The notes beneath the pieces were generated by a model. It was not told where the DNA came from and made no database searches. It saw only the letters and a program-made list of their open reading frames with translations. From Synechococcales cyanobacterium PMM_0085 (GTDB lineage: Bacteria; Cyanobacteriota; Cyanobacteriia; Elainellales; Elainellaceae), in the NCBI GenBank assembly GCA_949127705.1, contig CASBQJ010000197.1, positions 1 through 5,084 of the forward strand: DNA of 5,084 nt, read 5' to 3'. Every line of letters begins with the position of its first letter. Position 1 is the stretch's first letter. Shown one piece after another: positions 1 to 5,084 of the stretch. A program made the position numbers and the translations under genes.

Positions 1-1644
1 CGTTACGGTTTTGAGCACAGGGTTACCCACATCAAAGCTGATGAACTGGGGCTTTGTTTCTAGAGGAAAATAAAAGGTTTGTTCGCGTTCATGCACACGC
101 ACGGTGAAGGTTTTGAGCGAAGATCCCTCGGCAGCGCCAAAGCCAATCGGAATTTTTAGATCGAATAGGCCGCTCCCTAGCCCCGTCTCGCCTTCTTTGG
201 CCTGGGTTTGGGTCACCGTCAGTTTGGCGAGCTGACTATCGCTATCCCAGCTATAGGCCAGCTTATAGGCTGGGTGGCCGCCCCGATAGACATATTGATC
301 GAATAAGTAATTGAGGTTGCGCCCCGTTGCGGTTTCAACGGCTCGCAGTAAATCGATTGTCTCTACGGTTTTGTGGGCATTGTCATTAACAAAGGTGTGG
401 ATCGCCTTGAAGAACAGCTCGTCTCCCAGTTCTGCCCGCATCATGTGATACACACACGACCCTTTTTCGTAGAGGTGGCGGTCATAGAGTTCGATCGCCT
501 CGCGATACACATGGGTGACGATCGGGCGGCGGTAGCGGCTGCTGTCTTCTGAAATGTAGCTGCGGGCTTCGTTGAGCCGATAGTAGGCCGCGTCTGCTGC
601 GCCGTATTCATGATCAGTCCACAGTACCTCCGAATAGGAGGCCATGCCTTCTTTAATCCAGGCGTGCGACCAGTGCTTAATCACCACCAAATCACCAAAC
701 CACTGGTGGGCCAGCTCGTGTGCCACCAGGCTTTCGGTGCCTAAGTTATCGATTGCCGCGCGGGCATCAATCAAGCAGCGATCGGTCAGCAGCGTGGTGG
801 AGGTATTTTCCATACCGCCAAAGATAAAGTCATCGACACAGACCTGGGCATACTTAGGAAACGGGTAGGGATAGCCAAAGGTTTCGCTAAAAAACTCAAT
901 CATTTGCGGCGTTTTGCCCATGCTGCGGCGGGCGTCGTCTTCCCGACCCTTTTCGACATAGTAAGTGACGGGTTTGCCTCTCCACTCGTCGCGCAGTTCG
1001 GCAAAGTCTCCGACGGCCAGCGTCATTAGGTAGGTCGGATGGACTTCTTTTTGCTGCCAGTGGTAAATTTTGTCGTCGCCGTCTTCCTGGGTTTCAACCA
1101 GTTCACCGTTGGAAATTGCCAGCAGGGGTTTGGGCACACGGACGCGAATTTCACTGGTGGTGAGTTGCCCCGGATAGTCGAAGCAGGGAAACCAAAAGCG
1201 AGAGTCTTCATCTTCGCCCTGCGTCCAAACCTGTACGGGTTTTTGCGGATAGTGTTGGTTGGGCGCAATGAAGTAAATGCCGCGTTGGGGAGTGTCGTTG
1301 CGGTAGGCGATCGCCACCTCTAGGGTCTGCCCTGCCGTGGTCGCCTGCGTTAGGTGCACCTGCAACTGTTCCCCGTCATAGTCAAACGGTTGAGCCACGT
1401 CCCCCACTGTGACCGCCGCAATGGTGAGATCGACGGCATCGAGGGTGAGGCGATCGATGCCATGCCGCACGGGGTTGAGGCGAATTGTGCAGGTGCCTGC
1501 ATAGCGCTTGTGGGGAATATCTAGGACTAGGTCGAGGGCAATGTGCTCGACCTGTCCAGGGCGATCGGGATTGTAGTGGGGCTTGGCACCGGGTAGCTCA
1601 AACGAACGAGAGCCGTTGTTGTCATCGCGATAAAAATTTGGCAT
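1..1644 (-). CDS. M1-family zinc aminopeptidase (PepN-like), C-terminus cut off by window edge
   Basis: Zinc exopeptidase that removes N-terminal amino acids from peptides, probably in the cytoplasm because the start (MPNFYRDD) shows no signal peptide. Hand translation from ATG at 1644 gives 548 residues with no stop before the window edge. The M1 hallmarks are present in order: GGMEN at residues 276-280, which binds the substrate N-terminus; the zinc site HELAH at 309-313 (ligands H309 and H313, catalytic E310); the third ligand E332, 19 residues after H313 in WIKEG; and the catalytic Tyr in YEKG at Y392. All key residues are intact, so it should be active. Residues 1 to about 190 form the N-terminal beta domain. 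From memory of the family, full length is about 850 residues, so roughly 300 C-terminal residues are missing. The start is supported by an in-frame TAA 18 bp before the ATG and by AAGGGG (1656-1661), 11 nt upstream. The 121-bp gap to the CxxC gene suggests its own promoter, though none is clear. Confidence 0.95.
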   Translation of the reverse strand, partial: MPNFYRDDNNGSRSFELPGAKPHYNPDRPGQVEHIALDLVLDIPHKRYAGTCTIRLNPVRHGIDRLTLDAVDLTIAAVTVGDVAQPFDYDGEQLQVHLTQATTAGQTLEVAIAYRNDTPQRGIYFIAPNQHYPQKPVQVWTQGEDEDSRFWFPCFDYPGQLTTSEIRVRVPKPLLAISNGELVETQEDGDDKIYHWQQKEVHPTYLMTLAVGDFAELRDEWRGKPVTYYVEKGREDDARRSMGKTPQMIEFFSETFGYPYPFPKYAQVCVDDFIFGGMENTSTTLLTDRCLIDARAAIDNLGTESLVAHELAHQWFGDLVVIKHWSHAWIKEGMASYSEVLWTDHEYGAADAAYYRLNEARSYISEDSSRYRRPIVTHVYREAIELYDRHLYEKGSCVYHMMRAELGDELFFKAIHTFVNDNAHKTVETIDLLRAVETATGRNLNYLFDQYVYRGGHPAYKLAYSWDSDSQLAKLTVTQTQAKEGETGLGSGLFDLKIPIGFGAAEGSSLKTFTVRVHEREQTFYFPLETKPQFISFDVGNPVLKTVT

Positions 1645-1747
1645 TGGTGAATAAACCCCTTAAAACTAAAAATAGTGACGACCGTTACGTCCTCTTAGTA
1701 TGGCAACGGTTTATGCAGATCAGCGGTCGCCGTGACCAGAACCCGAG

Positions 1748-1781
1748 ATTAAGGCTTGCAATACATTAAGGATTGCAATAG
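1748..1781. repeat. 17-bp tandem duplication across a stop codon
   Basis: Two adjacent 17-bp copies, 1748-1764 and 1765-1781, match at 15 of 17 positions (they differ at 1755/1772 and 1764/1781). The right copy contains the last codons and TAA stop of the CxxC protein. The left copy repeats the stretch just past the stop, and in the equivalent frame also reads Tyr-Cys-Lys-Pro-stop. It looks like a local slippage or unequal-repair duplication that left the protein unchanged. The mismatches show that it is not brand new. Confidence 0.8.
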
Positions 1782-2614
1782 GCACATTGGGCTGGGTCGG
1801 CCAGTTCAATTCCATCGGGGTAGAGCCGATCTTGGGTAAAGCCGCAGGTCTGACAGCGGTAGACGGCGGCCAAGGTGAGGTCGGTGGGGGTATAGCATAG
1901 CCCGCAGGGCAATCCTGGCTTGCGATCGCTCACATCAAAACCGGGGGCGTCACACTGGGGGCAATGGCTCCGCAGCTTGCGGATGAGATCTTGGGTCGCA
2001 CGGGCGATCGCCTGCATCCGAGTCGGGTTGAGCATGGCGCGCATGTCTGTTGCCAAATAGACGCTGCCTTGGCGCTGCAACCAGGGGGTAACGGCCTCTC
2101 GCAGCTCAGATTCTGTCACAATCCCCTTGACGATCGCCGCTGGGTCGGGCGAGTCAGCGGTTGGCATTGCTACTAGACCATGGCTTGGGAAGCCAATCTG
2201 TTGGGCAAACGCCAGTGCCGCTTCTAGGCTGTTTACCCCCTGCTGGCGGTAATTGGTGTCGGTCGAAAAATCGTAGCCGACGATTTCTAGGCCATGAGTT
2301 GCGTCCAGCAACAGCACCAATTCCCGATTGCAGGGCAGATAGGGAAGGGCTGGATGGGGGCCAAAGCTGCCCTCGCTGGCCAGCCCTAGAGGTTCTCCCA
2401 CTAGCTGCATGGCGGCCTCAGCCTTGAGCCGAGCTGCCGTCAACTGATCCCCGGCGCGCTTGATCTCTCGGGTAAAGGTACCAAACGCGTCGGTGTTGAA
2501 ATCGGCAGGGACGATGGTTTTGAGGTTGAGTTCGGCCTGGAGTAAGGGGGCGATCGCCGCTTCTTTTCCATGCATCGTTGCTAATACTGCCACCCGATGG
2601 GCAAAAAGATCCAC
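1766..2614 (-). CDS. Conserved protein of unknown function with four CxxC motifs (resembles DUF6671)
   Basis: I do not know its function. It resembles the uncharacterised DUF6671 family, which I recognise from the N-terminal pattern (HRVAVLATMHGKE followed by IAPLL) and from GSFGPHP, then an ELVLLLD strand and GLEIVGYD; this is recall, not a search. Numbered from the outer GTG at 2626, cysteine pairs lie at 222/225, 241/244, 258/261 and 281/284. These could bind two zinc ions as two zinc ribbons, for nucleic-acid or protein contact. There is no signal peptide or membrane segment, so it is probably cytosolic. The start is uncertain. The frame opens at GTG 2626, but that codon overlaps the AGGAGG ribosome binding site. 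GTG at 2614 lies 11 nt after that site and gives a 282-residue protein, so I prefer it. The gene follows tRNA-Leu and a structured leader containing a terminator-like hairpin, so attenuation is possible. Confidence 0.85.
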   Translation of the reverse strand: MDLFAHRVAVLATMHGKEAAIAPLLQAELNLKTIVPADFNTDAFGTFTREIKRAGDQLTAARLKAEAAMQLVGEPLGLASEGSFGPHPALPYLPCNRELVLLLDATHGLEIVGYDFSTDTNYRQQGVNSLEAALAFAQQIGFPSHGLVAMPTADSPDPAAIVKGIVTESELREAVTPWLQRQGSVYLATDMRAMLNPTRMQAIARATQDLIRKLRSHCPQCDAPGFDVSDRKPGLPCGLCYTPTDLTLAAVYRCQTCGFTQDRLYPDGIELADPAQCAYCNP

Positions 2615-2623
2615 AACTATCTT

Positions 2624-2631
2624 CACCTCCT
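2624..2631 (-). promoter_or_regulatory. Strong ribosome binding site that decides the start of the CxxC gene
   Basis: On the minus strand this reads AGGAGGTG, a near-perfect anti-16S match. The first in-frame GTG (2626-2624) lies inside it and so cannot be served by it. The next in-frame GTG (2614-2612) is 11 nt beyond AGGAGG. This points to 2614 as the start. Confidence 0.65.
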
Positions 2632-2644
2632 AAAAAATAAAAGC

Positions 2645-2687
2645 CTAAAATAAAAAGAGATAGAAGCAAAATCAGCTTCTACCTCTT
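2645..2687 (-). terminator. Rho-independent terminator-like hairpin with T-rich tail
   Basis: Arms 2655-2667 and 2675-2687 can form a 13-bp stem around a 7-nt loop (2668-2674). The single mismatch, 2659/2660 region against 2682/2683, is a G-U wobble in the minus-strand RNA. In the minus direction the stem is followed by TTTTATTTTA (2654-2645). On the plus strand the tract after the stem is much shorter, so I assign it to the minus strand. It probably ends the tRNA-Leu transcript. Because it lies only about 14-24 bp before the AGGAGG site of the CxxC gene, it could also act as an attenuator for that gene. Confidence 0.7.
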
Positions 2688-2760
2688 ATTTTGCAACCGA
2701 GTTCACAACGTGCAGCACCGTTGCCTTGATCGTTGAACTGACCGTCGAATTAACGGTCAC
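2686..2760 (-). CDS. Possible 24-residue peptide between tRNA-Leu and terminator (doubtful)
   Basis: A GTG-started frame encodes 24 residues, beginning MTVNSTVSST and ending VVNSVAK. Its TAA stop (2688-2686) falls on the first bases of the terminator stem. It is rich in Val, Thr and Ser. It has no Shine-Dalgarno sequence: the bases before it are the 3' end of the tRNA and TTGGTTAAT. The same bases form the two leader hairpins, which is an equally good explanation for them. A leader peptide linked to the terminator is conceivable, but chance is more likely. Confidence 0.12.
   Translation of the reverse strand: MTVNSTVSSTIKATVLHVVNSVAK
2701..2759 (-). other. Two adjacent hairpins in the tRNA-to-CxxC gene leader
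   Basis: Hairpin A has arms TGACCGT/ACGGTCA (2739-2745 and 2753-2759), a perfect 7-bp stem with a 7-nt loop, starting about 10 nt past the tRNA 3' end. Hairpin B abuts it: in RNA terms GUUCAACG (2738-2731) can pair with CGUUGUGAAC (2710-2701) as 4+4 bp with a 2-nt bulge and a 20-nt loop. With the terminator hairpin they form a run of three structures before the ribosome binding site. They may only be processing or stability elements of the tRNA transcript. I do not recognise a known riboswitch or T-box. Confidence 0.4.
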
Positions 2761-2769
2761 ATTAACCAA

Positions 2770-2850
<81 letters not shown>

Positions 2851-2895
2851 ACGAAAGTAGAGTCTCAGAGAGGGTGGATGAAACTGACTGACTCC

Positions 2896-2911
2896 AGTAT
2901 TTAACAATACT
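2896..2911. repeat. Short palindrome in the divergent tRNA/cyclase intergenic region
   Basis: AGTATT and AATACT flank TAAC: a perfect 6-bp inverted repeat with a 4-bp spacer. It lies 45 bp upstream of the tRNA and 166 bp upstream of the cyclase start. The form suits a dimeric regulator, but it is AT-rich and short, so chance is possible. The rest of the 227-bp region (2851-3077) holds no gene that I can support. Confidence 0.3.
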
Positions 2912-3057
2912 CCAAAAAATCCCGATCTACCAGCTTTACGCCGAAGATCATGACAGTTCAGGGCTAGTGAATGTTCAAACGTTGCAAAAAATCATCAAAC
3001 TTTTTAAGCCGAGGGCAATGTCCCTACAGTAGAGCCATTATGCTAAGGCAGTTTGCC

Positions 3058-3063
3058 TATAAA
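3058..3063 (+). promoter_or_regulatory. Possible -10 box (TATAAA) for the cyclase gene
   Basis: TATAAA lies 14 bp before the GTG start of the cyclase. A transcript from it would start near 3070 and have a leader of only about 8 nt, which would explain why no Shine-Dalgarno sequence is seen. No good -35 box lies 17 bp upstream (CCATTA), so an activator would be needed, or the match is chance. Confidence 0.25.
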
Positions 3064-3077
3064 ACCTAATATTTTTT

Positions 3078-4667
3078 GTGAAAGAACACCCTTCAAATCC
3101 CTTCCCTACACAATTTTCTTCCCCGCCTGCGTCGCCCTCACCTCTATCGAACCTTGAGCTGCGGCTGCGCCACCTGTTGCCAGCCAGTCTATATGCATCG
3201 GTTTGGGTCGATCCCTCACCCGAGCATCTGATGCAGGTGTTCCAGCATCTACGCACGATGCAGCATATTTTGCATGACTACACTCCCCATCAGCTTTCCG
3301 ACGACCCACCGCGTCCTGGTCAAATTCGCTATTCCTGGCAAGAAGGAACGCTGCTGTTCACCGACTTAGCTGGATTTACACCGTTGATGGAGGCCAATGC
3401 CGCCTCTGGGCAGCAGGGCGCGGTGGAGCTATTGCAGCTGCTGAACCGCTATTTTTCGGCCATGATTGAGATTATCAGTAAGTCGGGGGGAGACTTGCTG
3501 GAGTTTACTGGGGATGCAATTTTGGTGCAGTTTTTGGCCAGTAAGCAGGGTGGCGATCCGGCTCAAGCGGTGCGGGCAGGGCTGAGGATGCAGCGAGCGA
3601 TGGCGCATTTTCGCGATATTGACACGCCACAGGGTCACTTTTCTCTAGAGATGCGGGTAGGCATTCACTCTGGGCGGTTTCTGGCTGCCGATATTGGCAC
3701 GCCAGAACGGATGGTGCATGTGCTGCTGGGGCAAACCGTGCAGCAGGCCAAGCGGGCGGAGGGTCGGGGCACGGTGGGGCGAGTGTGTGTCACGCGGGTA
3801 GCGGGCGATCGCCTGCCCGCTCAGTTGCAGCTAGAGCCGATTGATCCCCACGATCAAGATGTCCAGCATCAATTAGTTGTGGACGATTTGGAGGTCGAAG
3901 AACTGGGCGAGTATGATATCACGCTGCCCCGCCGCCGCTCGGCCATGTCAGTCTTGTTTGACCGCAGCGTCGAAGGCTTAGTAGATGAAATTGGCGGAGC
4001 TGTAACACGAATTGAACCACTGGCCTGTTTTATGCCCGCTCCGATTTTGAATCTGCTGGTCGAAAGTGCCGCTCAGCGACAGCTTGTCCCTGATTTTCCC
4101 GTCCCTACTATCGTGTTTATCAACCTGCTAGGGTTGCCCGAATCGGTGGATAGGGCGACCGCTAGTGACGTTGAAGGGGTGGTGGCTCGCTTTTCTCAAA
4201 CCTTTGCGCTAATTCATGCTGCTGTGCGATCGCAGGGGGGCATTTTACAAAAGGTCACATACCACTCCCTCGGCTCAGATATGCTGCTGTATTTTGGCGC
4301 ATTGGGCAGCCACCCTACCGATCGGGTGCGCGCTGCCGAAACGGCTCTGGCGGTGCGTCAGATTGTGGCACAGGTGCCCGCCCCAACGGTGGGCGGACAG
4401 CTGATCGGCATCAGTTGCCGGATTGGGATCGCTCAAGGGGCAGTCTTTGCTGGTGAAATTGGCGAGCCGCGCGGTCGGCGGGAGTTCAATCTGTTGGGAG
4501 ATCCCGTCAATACGGCGGCGCGGCTGATGAGTCGGGCGGCTCCCAATCAAATCTTGCTGTCTGAGGACGTGCAGCAGGCGATCGCCCCTCACTTTACCTG
4601 TCAAGCCATTGGGAACTTGATCTTAAAGGGGAAAGCAGCTGCGATGGCAGTATTTGAATTGGTTTGA
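3078..4667 (+). CDS. Soluble tandem class III nucleotide cyclase with complementary half-sites
   Basis: Probable adenylyl or guanylyl cyclase making a cyclic-nucleotide signal in the cytoplasm; no membrane segments are seen in its 529 residues. After a short Pro/Ser-rich start and a conserved-looking segment (about 27-80), domain 1 spans about 86-240. It has FTDLAGFT with metal ligand D96, FTGDAIL with metal ligand D146, and GQTVQQAKR, where Q222 replaces the catalytic Asn but R226 is kept. A linker (about 241-342) follows. In domain 2 (about 343-529) the metal Asp positions hold N349 (VFINLLG) and S400 (LGSDMLL), but GDPVNTAAR keeps N478 and R482. One working site could therefore form from D96/D146 of domain 1 and N478/R482 of domain 2. 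E142, H396 and N471 occupy the purine-contact positions, so substrate choice is unclear. GTG at 3078 has no Shine-Dalgarno sequence, so the true start is uncertain. The gene is monocistronic and convergent with the HAD gene. A non-catalytic nucleotide sensor is the alternative. Confidence 0.9.
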   Translation: MKEHPSNPFPTQFSSPPASPSPLSNLELRLRHLLPASLYASVWVDPSPEHLMQVFQHLRTMQHILHDYTPHQLSDDPPRPGQIRYSWQEGTLLFTDLAGFTPLMEANAASGQQGAVELLQLLNRYFSAMIEIISKSGGDLLEFTGDAILVQFLASKQGGDPAQAVRAGLRMQRAMAHFRDIDTPQGHFSLEMRVGIHSGRFLAADIGTPERMVHVLLGQTVQQAKRAEGRGTVGRVCVTRVAGDRLPAQLQLEPIDPHDQDVQHQLVVDDLEVEELGEYDITLPRRRSAMSVLFDRSVEGLVDEIGGAVTRIEPLACFMPAPILNLLVESAAQRQLVPDFPVPTIVFINLLGLPESVDRATASDVEGVVARFSQTFALIHAAVRSQGGILQKVTYHSLGSDMLLYFGALGSHPTDRVRAAETALAVRQIVAQVPAPTVGGQLIGISCRIGIAQGAVFAGEIGEPRGRREFNLLGDPVNTAARLMSRAAPNQILLSEDVQQAIAPHFTCQAIGNLILKGKAAAMAVFELV

Positions 4668-4697
4668 GCGACCTAGGAGAAGACGGCGCAAGTTTAG

Positions 4698-4755
4698 CTA
4701 CCGTAGTGCGGGCATCTTGCCCGCGCAGGCTGGAAGCCTGCACTACGAGCGGTAG
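4698..4755. repeat. Cloverleaf-like palindromic repeat between convergent genes
   Basis: Outer arms GTAGTGC (4703-4709) and GCACTAC (4740-4746) enclose two perfect hairpins: GCGGGCA/TGCCCGC (4708-4714 and 4718-4724, loop TCT) and GCAGGCT/AGCCTGC (4725-4731 and 4735-4741, loop GGA). Neighbouring arms share a base or two. A further CTACC (4698-4702) and GGTAG (4751-4755) extend the outer stem past a 4-nt bulge. From memory, near-identical units recur in many copies in cyanobacterial and some other bacterial genomes, like a small non-autonomous mobile repeat. It lies 30 bp after the cyclase stop and 34 bp from the HAD gene stop, and might stabilise or end both transcripts, but it lacks a T tract. 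Confidence 0.85.
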
Positions 4756-4789
4756 GCAGATTTATACCTCAGACCACTAGGGCTAATCT

Positions 4790-5084
4790 CTAGGCCGCGC
4801 CCGCTTCTACAAGGCGGCGCACAGTCTCAGGGGTTAATTCCTGGACATTTTTCAGCACCTCTACCGCACCAGCCTGTTTGAGGGTGTCAGAGTAGGCGAT
4901 CGCATACTCCAGTGGCGCTTGAGCATGGGGCGGCAACATGCCGAGTCCCATCCAGGTACGGGTCTCGTCTGGCTGGCTAGCCTGCTGCACGGTCTGCATA
5001 TCTGCTACCGTGTCGCCCACATACACCACCGGCAAAGAGGCCGGCAGACGGTGTTGAACGGTTAGCTGCTGCACGGCATCTAGC
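4790..5084 (-). CDS. HAD-superfamily hydrolase, C-terminal part (TIGR01548-like), N-terminus beyond window
   Basis: C-terminal 98 codons of a haloacid-dehalogenase-type phosphatase. VVYVGDTVADM (GDT at 5017-5009) is HAD motif IV, whose aspartates hold the catalytic Mg2+. The following GLGMLPPHAQ, the segment YSDTLKQAGAVEVLKNVQELTPETV and the short C-terminal tail resemble the TIGR01548 group of cyanobacterial subfamily IA HAD proteins; that assignment is from memory. The substrate is unknown. The nucleophile motif DxDG, the cap domain and motifs II and III lie outside the window. A GTG at 5074 could be mistaken for the start, but the frame stays open to the edge (Leu-Asp-Ala before it) and a protein starting there would lack the catalytic Asp. 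The stop is TAG at 4792-4790. Confidence 0.85.
   Translation of the reverse strand, partial: LDAVQQLTVQHRLPASLPVVYVGDTVADMQTVQQASQPDETRTWMGLGMLPPHAQAPLEYAIAYSDTLKQAGAVEVLKNVQELTPETVRRLVEAGAA

Noticed and set aside
1026..1323. Open frames of 80 and 94 codons on either strand within the aminopeptidase region
   Set aside because: They overlap a gene with intact catalytic motifs in another frame, have no ribosome binding site and show no recognisable family.
1681..1710. Inverted repeat ACCGTT/AACGGT upstream of the aminopeptidase, sharing GACCGTTA with leader hairpin A
   Set aside because: Six-base arms 18 bp apart and one shared octamer are within chance. No promoter is placed convincingly around it.
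1485..1769. 94-codon plus-strand frame running out of the aminopeptidase 5' end into the gap
   Set aside because: Mostly antisense to the aminopeptidase coding region, with no ribosome binding site or domain pattern. The remainder is ordinary intergenic DNA.
2950..2978. Minus-strand TTGAAC and TGTCAT with a 17-bp spacer as a promoter for tRNA-Leu
   Set aside because: Each box matches the consensus at only four of six positions and the pair lies about 100 bp upstream. The evidence is too weak to annotate.
3010..3026. AGGG/CCCT mini-hairpin upstream of the cyclase, resembling a worn cyanobacterial palindromic repeat
   Set aside because: Only four base pairs remain, so neither a repeat nor a terminator can be supported.
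4275..4604. 109-codon minus-strand frame
   Set aside because: Antisense to the well-supported second cyclase domain. Its low-complexity basic composition is typical of a shadow frame.

Overview
The window looks like cyanobacterial chromosome. The main evidence is the octamer GCGATCGC (the HIP1 repeat), which I count at least eight times in 5.1 kb. Moderate GC content, GTG starts and close matches to protein families common in filamentous cyanobacteria agree with this. I cannot name the species; a Leptolyngbya/Oscillatoria-type organism is a guess.

Layout, left to right. (1) Positions 1-1644, minus strand: the first 548 residues of an M1-family zinc aminopeptidase, cut off by the left edge. 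(2) Positions 1766-2614, minus strand: a protein of unknown function resembling the DUF6671 family, with four CxxC motifs at its C-terminus. (3) Positions 2655-2760: three consecutive hairpins between that gene and the tRNA upstream of it; the last looks like a Rho-independent terminator. (4) Positions 2770-2850, minus strand: an intact tRNA-Leu (anticodon GAG). (5) Positions 2851-3077: a 227-bp divergent intergenic region. (6) Positions 3078-4667, plus strand: a soluble 529-residue protein with two class III nucleotide cyclase domains. (7) Positions 4698-4755: a cloverleaf-like palindromic repeat between convergent genes. (8) Positions 4790-5084, minus strand: the C-terminal part of a HAD-superfamily phosphatase, cut off by the right edge.

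How the genes relate. The peptidase, the CxxC protein and the tRNA lie in the same direction, but the 121-bp and 155-bp gaps and the terminator argue against one tight operon. The cyclase is transcribed alone, away from the tRNA and towards the HAD gene. I see no shared pathway and no defence, mobile or secretion system.

The most interesting object is the cyclase. Domain 1 keeps both metal-binding aspartates but has Gln where the catalytic Asn should be. Domain 2 lacks both aspartates but keeps the catalytic Asn and Arg. This is the division of labour seen in the C1/C2 halves of mammalian membrane adenylyl cyclases, here within one short cytosolic chain, and the purine-contacting positions are also atypical. 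Second in interest is the structured leader between the tRNA and the CxxC gene.
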